From CAMLDH01 sp966250375 (GTDB lineage: Bacteria; Pseudomonadota; Gammaproteobacteria; Burkholderiales; Burkholderiaceae_D): a stretch of DNA of 48,060 bases. The translations under genes and the position numbers were made by a program. Within the stretch, counting starts at the first letter, position 1; each line of letters begins with the position of its first letter. Under the pieces are notes generated by a model. It searched no databases, was not told where the DNA came from, and saw only the letters and a program-made list of their open reading frames with translations. Shown piece after piece: positions 16,029 through 23,898 of this stretch. The stretch covers positions 1-48,060 of the forward strand of contig CBINHE010000023.1 of NCBI GenBank assembly GCA_966250375.1, given 5' to 3'.

Positions 16029-17109
16029 GAGTGCTCCGGTCCGCCGAGATAGGTGCTTGGCAAGTCAATGCTGGCGCACGGGGTTTCCAATCGTCCAGCA
16101 ATTTCCGATAAATGCGCAAGTAATTGTTGGCCATGTGCGCAACGGTAAAGCGCCGGTCGAAGGCGTTCCTGCAGCCAGCTCTGTCAATCGACGTAATGTT
16201 GCGCGCCGCGCGTATTGCTTCTTCCTGGTTATTCACTACAAATCCTGTGACGCCGTCTTCCATGATCTCGGGAACCGAACCATGACGATAGGCGATGACC
16301 GGCGTTCCGCAAGAAAAAGCTTCGATCATCACGAGTCCGAATGGTTCGGGCCAGTCAATCGGGAACAGCAGCGCTTTTGCATGTTCCAGCAGATGGCGTT
16401 TTTCAATGTCGTTTATTTCTCCCAGAAAGCTTATCAACGGCGTTTGCAGCTGCGGCCGGATGAATTCATTGAAGTAAGGCTCGTTCGCGTTATCGATTTT
16501 TGCACCGATATAGAGAGGCACCCCGCATTGCTTGGCGATATCGATCGCCCGGTCTACGCGCTTTTCAGGTGAGAGCCGGCCGATGAATGCAAAGTACTCT
16601 TCGGGAAGAGGCTGGAATGAGAGTAGCGGCGGCAAGCCGTGGTACACCGTTTCGCACCAGTTGGCCCACGGCAGTGGAGTACGCTGGCTGTCCGATATCG
16701 ACACCAGCGGGATGTGGTTAAAGTGCTGGTAAAGCGGAGCGAGCTCGGGTAAATCAAGCCGCCCGTGCAAGGTTGTTATATGTGGAACATCGAGATATCT
16801 TGTAACGGGGAAATGCAAGTAGTCGGTGTGAAAATGGATGATGTCGAAGTCAGCTGCGCGTTCGCATACCATGTCCATTTCTATCGTGTAATACGCCAGC
16901 CAAGGATTCCGTATGTAGTCTTGCCGCATTGCATGTGCCACAGGTGCTACGAGTCGCGCTTGCGTAACCGAATCGCCAGTAGCGAACAGGGTTACTTCAT
17001 GTCCCTGCTGGATTAATTCTTCGGTAAGGTAAGAAATAACGCGTTCAGTGCCGCCATACGCCTTGGGAGGCACGCTTTCAAAAATCGGAGCGACTTGCGC
17101 AATTTTCAT
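16021..17109 (-). CDS. Glycosyltransferase family 4
   Basis: A 362-residue GT-B retaining glycosyltransferase of family 4. It begins with MKIAQVAPIFESVPPKAYGG, the typical N-terminal strand and Gly loop, and has FAFIGRLSPEKRVDRAID-like sequence (FIGRLSPEKRVDRAI) that opens the C-terminal nucleotide-sugar domain, followed by EPFGLVMIEAFSCGTPVIAY, the E-x7-E catalytic loop, near residues 265-285. Cytosolic. Its stop overlaps the start of the debranching-enzyme gene by eight bases, so the two proteins are coupled and probably act on one glucan or glycoside. The product could be a storage glucan, a glucoside osmolyte or a glycolipid; sequence alone does not decide. Confidence 0.88.
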   Translation of the reverse strand: MKIAQVAPIFESVPPKAYGGTERVISYLTEELIQQGHEVTLFATGDSVTQARLVAPVAHAMRQDYIRNPWLAYYTIEMDMVCERAADFDIIHFHTDYLHFPVTRYLDVPHITTLHGRLDLPELAPLYQHFNHIPLVSISDSQRTPLPWANWCETVYHGLPPLLSFQPLPEEYFAFIGRLSPEKRVDRAIDIAKQCGVPLYIGAKIDNANEPYFNEFIRPQLQTPLISFLGEINDIEKRHLLEHAKALLFPIDWPEPFGLVMIEAFSCGTPVIAYRHGSVPEIMEDGVTGFVVNNQEEAIRAARNITSIDRAGCRNAFDRRFTVAHMANNYLRIYRKLLDDWKPRAPALTCQAPISADRSTHG

Positions 17110-17265
17110 ATCTCATGCGAGATCTGTTCTCAGAAATCTCGTATCAAATAAAAATTTCATTGCAAGCAAAATGCGCACCATGCGGCCATGTTGACGTTTC
17201 TTGTCTCTCATACGTTCGGTATAAACAACCAATTTTGTTGATGTCGGTCTGAAAATAAAGCATCT

Positions 17266-17293
17266 CTTGAAACGAAATGCTGAATTCCTATGT
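17266..17293 (+). promoter_or_regulatory. Sigma32-type heat-shock promoter of grpE
   Basis: CTTGAAA at 17266-17272 is an exact match to the sigma32 -35 core. After a 14-bp spacer, CCTATGT at 17287-17293 resembles the -10 CCCCATNT. The position, about 60 bp before the grpE ATG, fits a heat-shock promoter with a short leader. No other candidate is as good in this intergenic region. Confidence 0.65.
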
Positions 17294-17355
17294 CATTTTG
17301 TATTGCGGGTCTTGCAGTTTTGTCGAATTTTCAAATCAATGCGGGAGAATTTACT

Positions 17356-18033
17356 ATGCAAAATCAGGAAAAATGGCAAGAGCGAGGACAGTCACCTGAG
17401 CCGATTGTTCTACCGTCGGAACCGGTCACTCCCCCCGCCGAACCGGTCGTGCCACCCTCTGAACCTGACACGCTGGCACCCGAGCCGGTTACGCCACCAG
17501 CAGAACTGCTCGCGCAGCCGAAACAAGCCGATAGCGCAGTGGAGAATGGAACGACGCAGGTTGAACCCAACCTTGAAGAAAAACTTGCCGACGCAGAACA
17601 GCGGGCAGTGGAATTGCAGGATGCATTTTTGCGCGCTAAAGCAGAAATGGAAAATTTCCGTCGGCGTGCGCAGGAAGACATCACGCGCGCCCATAAATTC
17701 GCCATCGAGAACTTTGCCGAAGCGCTGGTGCCGGTGAAAGACAGTCTGGAAACCGCCCTCAAGGTCGAGACGCCCTCGATTGAATCCCTCAAAAAAGGCG
17801 TCGAGATGACATTGAAACAGTTGAATGCAGCCTTTGAAAAAAACAGGTTAACGGAAATAAACCCCATGCCGGGCGACAAGCTTGATCCGGCCAAACATCA
17901 GGCAATTTCGATGGAGCCTGCCGAACAGAACGCCAATACCATTATCAGTGTGCTGCAAAAAGGATACATGATCGCCGACCGTCTTCTGCGCCCCGCACTA
18001 GTGACGGTTGCAGAAGGAAAAAACGAGCAATAG
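17356..18033 (+). CDS. grpE: GrpE nucleotide exchange factor
   Basis: Co-chaperone that drives ADP release from DnaK. The 225-residue protein has an unusually long, disordered N-terminus (about residues 10-60) built of Pro/Glu repeats such as EPVTPPAEPVVPPSEP. Then come the long dimerisation helix (about 70-115, with LQDAFLRAKAEMENFRRRAQ) and the C-terminal beta-wing domain (MPGDKLDPAKHQAISMEP, then VLQKGYMIADRLLRPALVTV). I start at the ATG at 17356, preceded by GGGAG, because the upstream extension is hydrophobic and un-GrpE-like. It stands alone, without dnaK or dnaJ, behind a sigma32-type promoter. Confidence 0.92.
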   Translation: MQNQEKWQERGQSPEPIVLPSEPVTPPAEPVVPPSEPDTLAPEPVTPPAELLAQPKQADSAVENGTTQVEPNLEEKLADAEQRAVELQDAFLRAKAEMENFRRRAQEDITRAHKFAIENFAEALVPVKDSLETALKVETPSIESLKKGVEMTLKQLNAAFEKNRLTEINPMPGDKLDPAKHQAISMEPAEQNANTIISVLQKGYMIADRLLRPALVTVAEGKNEQ

Positions 18034-18161
18034 CGGTGCTTGAAAGAAAAAAGTTGCTGGGGAGGCTGCGCTCCAAAGAAATGGCGGACAAGGCCTCAAA
18101 ATGACAGTAAGAATCGGCTGAAATGTGTTCGGCTGGATAATTGCGATTTTTGTACGACATT

Positions 18162-18249
18162 GTTTGTGGGTGCGAGCCATGCCCGCAAACAGCGTTTGCA
18201 CATATAGACATACCGACAAACAGTCGCGGGCATGGCCTGCTTCCATAAA
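18162..18249. repeat. Inverted REP pair
   Basis: Two facing REP-like sequences: the left (18162-18192) contains GCGAGCCATGCCCGC, the right (18221-18249) is the complement of a TGGAAGCAGGCCATGCCCGCGA-like sequence. They resemble the REP at 13809-13836 in the GC..GCC(A/T)TGCCCGCGA core. The pair lies between grpE and the HU gene. Confidence 0.55.
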
Positions 18250-18312
18250 GACACAATTTCTTTTGCATGGGTACTTAATGCTAGAATCCGTGCTCTTTTA
18301 TAAGGAGATTGT

Positions 18313-18588
18313 ATGAATAAAACTGAACTCATCGACGCCATTGCGGCTGATTGCGATTTGTCAAAAGCGGCAGCACAGCGCGCACTCGAGTCTGTTGTTA
18401 ATAATGTAGTTAAAGCAATTGCAAATGGCGATTCAGTGCAATTGGTCGGATTTGGCACCTTTGCCTCAGGTAAACGCGCTGAGCGTACAGGTCGCAATCC
18501 ACGCACTGGCGAAGAGATCACGATTGCCGCAGCCAAGACGGTCAAATTTTCGGCCGGCAAAGCTTTCAAGGACGCAGTCAATAAATAA
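18313..18588 (+). CDS. hupB: DNA-binding protein HU
   Basis: A 91-residue HU/IHF-family protein that bends and compacts DNA as a dimer. The N-terminal helical pair (MNKTELIDAIAADCDLSKAA) is followed by the signature GFGTFASGKRAERTGRNPRTG (about 47-67), which forms the DNA-clasping arms, and the C-terminal KTVKFSAGKAFKDAVNK. Full length for the family. AAGGAG lies five bases before the ATG, and a -10-like TAGAAT sits at about 18282. A second hupB, normally found after lon, is a remnant in this window (47725-47837), so this copy may carry more of the load. The symbol is given by homology, not by locus. Confidence 0.93.
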   Translation: MNKTELIDAIAADCDLSKAAAQRALESVVNNVVKAIANGDSVQLVGFGTFASGKRAERTGRNPRTGEEITIAAAKTVKFSAGKAFKDAVNK

Positions 18589-18734
18589 TAATGCGGATGC
18601 ACGCCGATGCATCTGTTCGGGAGCGCCTCGAAGCGCTCCATCATTTCCGCAAGTTCTCGCTGCCTGCCTTGATTTTCGGTATGGCAATCACTTCAGATAT
18701 GGAAAAGCCTTGCGCTAACCGCGCAAAGCCCGAT

Positions 18735-19748
18735 TCACACCAGCTCGTGCTTCATCAATTCCTTCTTGATATATGCATACAATACGGGCGCCGCGATCAA
18801 CCCGGACAAGCCAAATAGCGATTCCATGACCAGCATGGCGATCAGCAACTCCCATGCGCGTGCTTGAATATGCGAACCGATAATGCGCGCATTCAGGAAA
18901 TATTCGAATTTATGAATAATGACCATGAACAGGAGCGAGATTACGGCGGTGTGCAATGAGTGAGACAACGCTACCACCACGAGAACCGAGTTGGATATGA
19001 GATTCCCAACCACCGGCAGCAGGCCGGCAACGAATGTGATGATGATCAGACTCTTCGACAGCGGCAATTTGATGCCGGTGAGCGGCAGTAAAATTAATAG
19101 ATAGATTGCAGTCAGCGCGGCGTTGATTGCCGCAATGCGCACTTGGGCAAATGCGATTTGCTGGAAGGAGCGGCTCAAATTTGCAACGCGGTCGCGCAAT
19201 GCCGCAGCGAGCGGCAGATAGGGGGCATCGTCCTCGGTATCGTGCAACGCAACCATCGCGCCGATAATCATGCCGATCAAGAGTTGTGCAGCACCACGCC
19301 CGGCTTCCTCCCCTAGCGACTTCGCTTCAATCGAATGTTCGCGCAGCCAAGTGATAATCATCTTTCTTAACGCTTCGGCATCGTCTGGCAAATGTTCTCT
19401 CAGCCAGACCGGGATTTGGTCGCGCGATGCTTCGATGATGTCGGCCAATTTCTGCAGCAACACACGCACATTGCCCGCGTCGCTCTGAAAGAACGAGATT
19501 GCGCCCCAAATCGCTAGCGACAACGCGGTGACCACCACTATGCTGAGCGCGACAACGGCAATCATTTTGGCACGCTGCCCGCTGATTTTCTTTTCGAGCA
19601 AAGGCGCCAGCATATGCACCAGCGCGTACACCAGCAAGCCGGAGAAGAGCGCGCCTACCAGCCCTTGGTGCAATATCATCAGTAAGGCGAGCGCTGCGAA
19701 CAGGTAGGATGCGAGTGTGCTTAGTCGGATTGTGTTCTGATCACGCAT
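18735..19748 (-). CDS. AI-2E family transporter (PF01594)
   Basis: A membrane protein of about 337 residues in the AI-2E/YdiK/TqsA family. Hydrophobic segments occur at about residues 10-50 (LASYLFAALALLMILHQGLVGALFSGLLVYAL in two pieces), 60-80, around 145-165, and in a cluster from 200 to 320, with the family motif near GLLPVVGNLISNSVLVVVAL. Only a few members have been tied to autoinducer-2; others export ions or are unknown, so the name is a family label. The start is uncertain: ATG at 19748 (MRDQN) is used, and another in-frame ATG lies ten codons upstream; neither has a clear ribosome binding site. Confidence 0.85.
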   Translation of the reverse strand: MRDQNTIRLSTLASYLFAALALLMILHQGLVGALFSGLLVYALVHMLAPLLEKKISGQRAKMIAVVALSIVVVTALSLAIWGAISFFQSDAGNVRVLLQKLADIIEASRDQIPVWLREHLPDDAEALRKMIITWLREHSIEAKSLGEEAGRGAAQLLIGMIIGAMVALHDTEDDAPYLPLAAALRDRVANLSRSFQQIAFAQVRIAAINAALTAIYLLILLPLTGIKLPLSKSLIIITFVAGLLPVVGNLISNSVLVVVALSHSLHTAVISLLFMVIIHKFEYFLNARIIGSHIQARAWELLIAMLVMESLFGLSGLIAAPVLYAYIKKELMKHELV

Positions 19749-20026
19749 GGTGGATCCATGTCGAAAATTGTCGAGCATGCAGTGTAATCGAAGCGCCGCA
19801 GTCTTTCCTGATATCGCTGGCCACGATCAAGCTGGGCGACCCAGTTTTTAAATCAAGTCCGCATTTGCAATTGGTCATTGATGATTTTCCGTTATTGATT
19901 TTGATTGCCTATTGACAATATTAACGATGTGACGGATTCTCCTTCCTTTTGGTGAGCGCTATAATCATTTTTCAAAAAACAACAAAAGGTTTCGCAAAAG
20001 GCCTTTCTTGCATCCTGAGGAGGGGC

Positions 20027-21739
20027 ATGAGCAAGTCTTCATTGAGACGGCAGTTGGTCTTGCCGTTCGTTTTTCTTGTGGTCTTCGTCTCTGCCGCGAT
20101 TGGCGGCGTCTCCTATCGAGCGGGCGCGGATGCGGTCGAGGATTTAAGCCGACGCGTGTTGGTGGATATGACCAATCGCATCAGTGCTGCTACTGAGCAG
20201 CATCTTTCGGGCGCTTTGATTGCGCTCCAGTCGGTCGCTCCTGACCCCGAAACGATTCCCCGGGCCCAGCCGTTTTCCGACAATCTCACTGTATTGGAGG
20301 AGCGTTTCTGGACGGCCAGCGGCTTGTTCATGGAAGTCAATAATTATGTGTATTTCGGTGGCGCCGATGGCCGTTTTGTCGGCGTCAATCGGGTCAGCAA
20401 GGATTTCGTTGAGCTGTATCTGCGCGAGCCCCAGGCAAAGAAGCGTCACGTATACAGCGTGTTGGCGCCGGGTAACCGCGACAAGCTATTGCGTACGGAC
20501 GATTATGATGCGCGAATACGCCCCTGGTATGCGGTGGCGGCCAAGAAAGCCGAGCCGGTCTGGTCGCCGGTCTACAATGATTTCACCTCCAAGGAGCCGA
20601 CAATTACGCTGGCCAAATCCGTCTATCGTGCCGACCGCACACTAGCCGGAGTAATAGCGACGGATGTTACGCTCAAAGCGCTGACCGATTTTCTACGCAC
20701 CTTGCTTGTCGGCCAAAACGGGGTAGCGTTTGTAATGGATAGCGAAGGCTTCATGATTGCCACTTCCGGCAAGGAACTGCCTTTCAAAATGGTCAATGGC
20801 AGCCCGCAAAGAATGCACGCGGAAGAAATGAAGACATCGCTGATCCGCGATACCTATGCACAGCTGCGCGACTGGAGAAAGCAAGGGCTGGATCTGCGTG
20901 TTTCGTTGGCGCGCGAGTTTTCGACATCAGACGGCACGGTCGAAATCGCCGCGTCGCAATTGGGAACGAAGTACGGCGTCGACTGGTTCACGGTAGTGGC
21001 TATACCGCGCGCCGATTTCATGGGGGGTGTGACGCGCAGCTTCTATCAGGGTATTTTCATTGCCGGTATTTGCGTAATCATTGCGTTGGTGCTGGGACTG
21101 TCGATTCTCAACCGTGTGCTGCTGGATATTCGAGCGCTGACCAATGCGGTCAAAAAAGTCGGCAATGGCGAACCCTTGCCTGCGCTGAAAATCAACCGGC
21201 GCGATGAAATTGGCCAGCTCGCGCAGACCTTCAGCGAGATGGAACATAACCTGCGTGTTGACAAGCTTACTGCCGTATTCAATCGTGAGTCATTGAATGC
21301 GCAGATCGGTTTTCTGAAGCGGCAAGCGGCGCAAAATCCTTCGCAATCATCCAATTTCGCGCTTCTGTTTATAGACCTGGATCATTTTAAATCGATCAAT
21401 GATCAATACGGCCATGGCGCCGGAGACCAGGTTCTGGTAATCGTCGCCGCACGTCTGCGATCGGCGGTGCGGGTCACGGATGTGGTGGCGCGTTACGGCG
21501 GTGATGAATTCGTGGTATTGCTCAAGGGTGTCGCCGACACTGCCGATGTGATTGCGGCGGAGGACAAGATCCGGACGATCGTCGAAGAGCCTATCATGCT
21601 GGATCATGGTGCGGTGGGGGTCGGCGTATCGTTGGGTTGGGCGGTCTTTCCACAAGATGGAGAAGATTCGAAAGCGCTTCTGAAAACCGCCGATATCCGC
21701 ATGTTTGAAACTAAAAAAATCCGTAAAGCGGCGCGCTGA
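20027..21739 (+). CDS. Diguanylate cyclase with Cache sensor and HAMP domain
   Basis: A 570-residue inner-membrane c-di-GMP synthase. Layout: TM1 (about 10-30), a periplasmic dCache-type sensor (about 35-330, with RPWYAVAAKKAEPVWSPVY), TM2 (about 338-361), a HAMP linker (NRVLLDIRALTNAVKKV), then the GGDEF domain. The active site is intact GGDEF at 491-495 inside ARYGGDEFVVLLKG, and the product-inhibition I-site RVTD is present at 482-485, five residues upstream. DxLT (DKLTAVFNRESL) opens the domain. The ATG at 20027 has a strong GAGGAGGGG ribosome binding site. Probably senses a small extracytoplasmic ligand and makes c-di-GMP; the ligand is unknown. Confidence 0.93.
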   Translation: MSKSSLRRQLVLPFVFLVVFVSAAIGGVSYRAGADAVEDLSRRVLVDMTNRISAATEQHLSGALIALQSVAPDPETIPRAQPFSDNLTVLEERFWTASGLFMEVNNYVYFGGADGRFVGVNRVSKDFVELYLREPQAKKRHVYSVLAPGNRDKLLRTDDYDARIRPWYAVAAKKAEPVWSPVYNDFTSKEPTITLAKSVYRADRTLAGVIATDVTLKALTDFLRTLLVGQNGVAFVMDSEGFMIATSGKELPFKMVNGSPQRMHAEEMKTSLIRDTYAQLRDWRKQGLDLRVSLAREFSTSDGTVEIAASQLGTKYGVDWFTVVAIPRADFMGGVTRSFYQGIFIAGICVIIALVLGLSILNRVLLDIRALTNAVKKVGNGEPLPALKINRRDEIGQLAQTFSEMEHNLRVDKLTAVFNRESLNAQIGFLKRQAAQNPSQSSNFALLFIDLDHFKSINDQYGHGAGDQVLVIVAARLRSAVRVTDVVARYGGDEFVVLLKGVADTADVIAAEDKIRTIVEEPIMLDHGAVGVGVSLGWAVFPQDGEDSKALLKTADIRMFETKKIRKAAR

Positions 21740-21767
21740 TCAAAGCCGGATGCCTGCCATTCGGTGT

Positions 21768-21962
21768 CGTTATACGTACGAAGAGCCGTATGATGAAAAG
21801 CGGCCGGTGATGTGCTTTGACGAAAGTCCCGACATAGTCAGCATCGGCATGACCATTCGACGTGAGGCAAAGATGAGTGCTGAAACCATATGGAGCAGGA
21901 CCGACGAGGCGTTGTACCTTCCCAAGTTCGCAGAGCGCAATACATTCAGGTTCATCCTGTAA
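21768..21962 (+). pseudogene. Chimeric remnant: IS630-type transposase fragment joined to a GGDEF C-terminus
   Basis: In one reading frame, about residues 22-42 of the open frame read YEEPYDEKRPVMCFDES, matching the IS630-family transposase region PYDPxRPVVCxDE that holds a catalytic Asp. Directly after it, from 21831, the frame reads DIVSIGMTIRREAK then SRTDEALYLPKFAERN, which is the C-terminal end of a GGDEF domain (SIG...ADEALYxAKxxGRN). Neither half has the rest of its protein. There is no ribosome binding site, so I read it as decayed DNA from an insertion and deletion event next to the diguanylate cyclase gene. Confidence 0.6.
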
Positions 21963-22191
21963 TCCTTGCGGATTGTGCTTGGATTGCATACTGAAAACAG
22001 TGCTTGGGAAAACACGGCTTTGAAGGACACGCATATTTGAGCTAGATCATGCCGGTTTTATCGCTTTATCCGGTATAATTCTTAAATCGTTTAGATTCGA
22101 GCTAGTAGTGCAGTATTAGTCTGTCATTTCTTTCTTGCTTCAAACACGATGTCCGGGCGCAAGCCCAATTTAAACTGTAATAGGAAATGTA

Positions 22192-22395
22192 ATGGCAACT
22201 GGTATCGTAAAATGGTTCAATGATTCGAAGGGCTTCGGCTTTATTACCCCTGACGAAGGCGGCGAAGATCTGTTCGCGCACTTCTCGGCAATCGTGTCGA
22301 GCGGCTTCAAGTCTCTTCAAGAGAACCAACGCGTTTCTTTTGAAGTTACTGCTGGTCCTAAGGGCAAGCAAGCTTCGAACATTCAGCCTATCTAA
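22192..22395 (+). CDS. cspA: Cold-shock protein (CspA family)
   Basis: A 67-residue single OB-fold RNA chaperone. RNP1 is KGFGFI (about 13-18) and RNP2 is DLFAHFS (about 26-32); the trp/phe residues for nucleic-acid stacking are present. It melts RNA secondary structure in the cold or acts as an antiterminator. A -10 element TATAAT at 22074-22079 would give a leader of about 110 nt, typical of cold-shock mRNAs that use a thermosensitive 5' UTR; no good -35 is visible. A strong terminator follows. The symbol denotes the family; which paralogue is unknown. Confidence 0.92.
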   Translation: MATGIVKWFNDSKGFGFITPDEGGEDLFAHFSAIVSSGFKSLQENQRVSFEVTAGPKGKQASNIQPI

Positions 22396-22412
22396 GCTGA
22401 ATCAAGCGAAAT

Positions 22413-22446
22413 AAAAAATCCCCGGTTTGCCGGGGATTTTTTTTGG
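22413..22446 (+). terminator. Rho-independent terminator of the cold-shock gene
   Basis: Perfect stem AAATCCCCGG/CCGGGGATTT with a four-base TTTG loop and eight T in the tail. Confidence 0.92.
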
Positions 22447-22731
22447 GAAAAACAGTTGGCGTTGATACTTCTTCTTTCTGCAATGAATGGTTTGAAACAG
22501 CATATGGCCATCTATTGGCACTTGCCTTGTGATGGATCAGAGCGGGAATTTTGCCTATCGCTAAGGTAGCAGTGGGGGGAGTTAATGCAGCCTGCCGAAA
22601 GGGAGTGACGCGATGAACCGAGATTCGGCAGTTGACCGCTCATTTTTGTCTGGGAAGCCCCATCTCTCTCTGGGAGATGGGAAATCAAAACCCTGCTTTG
22701 GCGGATGGCGTCTAGCCTGAGGGCCGGAAAA
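22447..22731. other. Intergenic leader region with two hairpins
   Basis: No gene seen. Upstream of the bactofilin-like gene there is a long-range stem TGCCGAA (22593-22599) with TTCGGCA (22624-22630) enclosing GGGAGTGACGC, and a perfect hairpin CCCATCTC/GAGATGGG (22659-22681). They could form a structured mRNA leader. I compared it mentally with yybP-ykoY and other riboswitch patterns and found no convincing match. Confidence 0.4.
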
Positions 22732-23898
22732 ATGCACACTCGCATCTGTCCAACTGCCGGATCCAGATTGAAAAATATTTTTCGATCTCTCGTGATTTTC
22801 TTCGTCGCCTCTGTCGTTTTGACAACCGGCCGCGCACAAGTAAATATCGAAAAAACCGAAGGCGGTAATACCTATGCCATGGGCGCAAATGTCAGAATCG
22901 CGGCGCCGGTAACAGGCGATTTGCTGGCCGCTGGTGGGCGGATCAGCGTGGGCCAGGAGGTGGGCGCCGATGCTGCAATCGTCGGTGGGGCAATTGAGTT
23001 ACACGCACCCGTCAGACAGGATGTCCGTGCCGCAGGCGGCACCGTCAACATCGAAAGCGACATCGATGGCGAACTGGTCGCCGCTGGCGGCACGATAACA
23101 TTAACTAACACGGCAAACATTGCCCGCTCTGCTTTGCTGTCCGGGGGACAAGTCATTGTCGAGGGCAGAATTGGCAAAGGCGCCAAAATTTACGCCGGCA
23201 CAATCCATATCTCGGGTCAGATCGACGGTAATACGCGCTTGTACGGCAATGAAATAAAATTACTTCCCGGTGCCAAGATTATCGGCGATTTATCGTATGC
23301 CAGCCCGAATGCATTGTCGCAGGATCAAACTGCGCAAGTAAGCGGAAAAATTACCCGTGAAAAAACACCGGAAGGATGGCAATCACGGGCGACCGGCAAG
23401 CGCAGCTTTCCTTGGTTTCACCTGTTATTCATCCTGAGCATGCTGACGGCAGGCGCGTTGCTCTATTTTCTTTTTCCCAACGCGGTCAGTGGCGCCGAAG
23501 AGGTCATCAAAGAGCATCCGGCGAAAAGTTTTCTTATCGGCCTTGCGTTGCTGTTCACGATTCCTCCAGCCGCGATTCTCTTGATGATTACCATCATCGG
23601 GATTCCGGTGGCATTCATTTTGCTGTTGCTCTATCCATTGTGCTTGTTGCTTGGTTATCTCGCCGCCGCTTTCTTTATCGGCAGGAAAATCTCGACAGCA
23701 ATGAAGCAGCCGGCAACGCTTTCAACAGGACGCCGGATCCTGTTTTTATTGCTCGCGCTAGCTATCCTTGCAATTGTTGGCATGCTGCCATTTATCGGTG
23801 GGCTCATTGTGTTTTGCGTCTTGGTGACCGGGCTGGGGGCGTGGGCAATCTGGCTCTACACTCGGCACCGACATCTTCGTGCGCAACCGACTTCATGA
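22732..23898 (+). CDS. Bactofilin-like polymer-forming membrane protein
   Basis: A 388-residue protein with three parts: an N-terminal hydrophobic signal or anchor (about 20-38, IFRSLVIFFVASVVLTTG), a beta-helical repeat region (about 45-210) whose repeats read like VTGDLLAAGGRISVGQEV and IDGELVAAGGTITL, typical of bactofilin/polymer-forming domains, and a C-terminal membrane block with about four segments (about 225-380). This architecture fits an inner-membrane protein with an extracytoplasmic polymerising domain; its role is not known. The chosen ATG follows GGGCCGGAAAAA. Its last six bases overlap the end of the converging alcohol dehydrogenase gene. Confidence 0.8.
   Translation: MHTRICPTAGSRLKNIFRSLVIFFVASVVLTTGRAQVNIEKTEGGNTYAMGANVRIAAPVTGDLLAAGGRISVGQEVGADAAIVGGAIELHAPVRQDVRAAGGTVNIESDIDGELVAAGGTITLTNTANIARSALLSGGQVIVEGRIGKGAKIYAGTIHISGQIDGNTRLYGNEIKLLPGAKIIGDLSYASPNALSQDQTAQVSGKITREKTPEGWQSRATGKRSFPWFHLLFILSMLTAGALLYFLFPNAVSGAEEVIKEHPAKSFLIGLALLFTIPPAAILLMITIIGIPVAFILLLLYPLCLLLGYLAAAFFIGRKISTAMKQPATLSTGRRILFLLLALAILAIVGMLPFIGGLIVFCVLVTGLGAWAIWLYTRHRHLRAQPTS

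Noticed and set aside
18735..19748. Quorum-sensing exporter
   Set aside because: AI-2E is only a family name here; no luxS or related gene is in the window.
22582..22680. Possible yybP-ykoY-type riboswitch (GGGAGTGACGC in a stem)
   Set aside because: The other conserved parts of that motif are missing; only generic hairpins remain.
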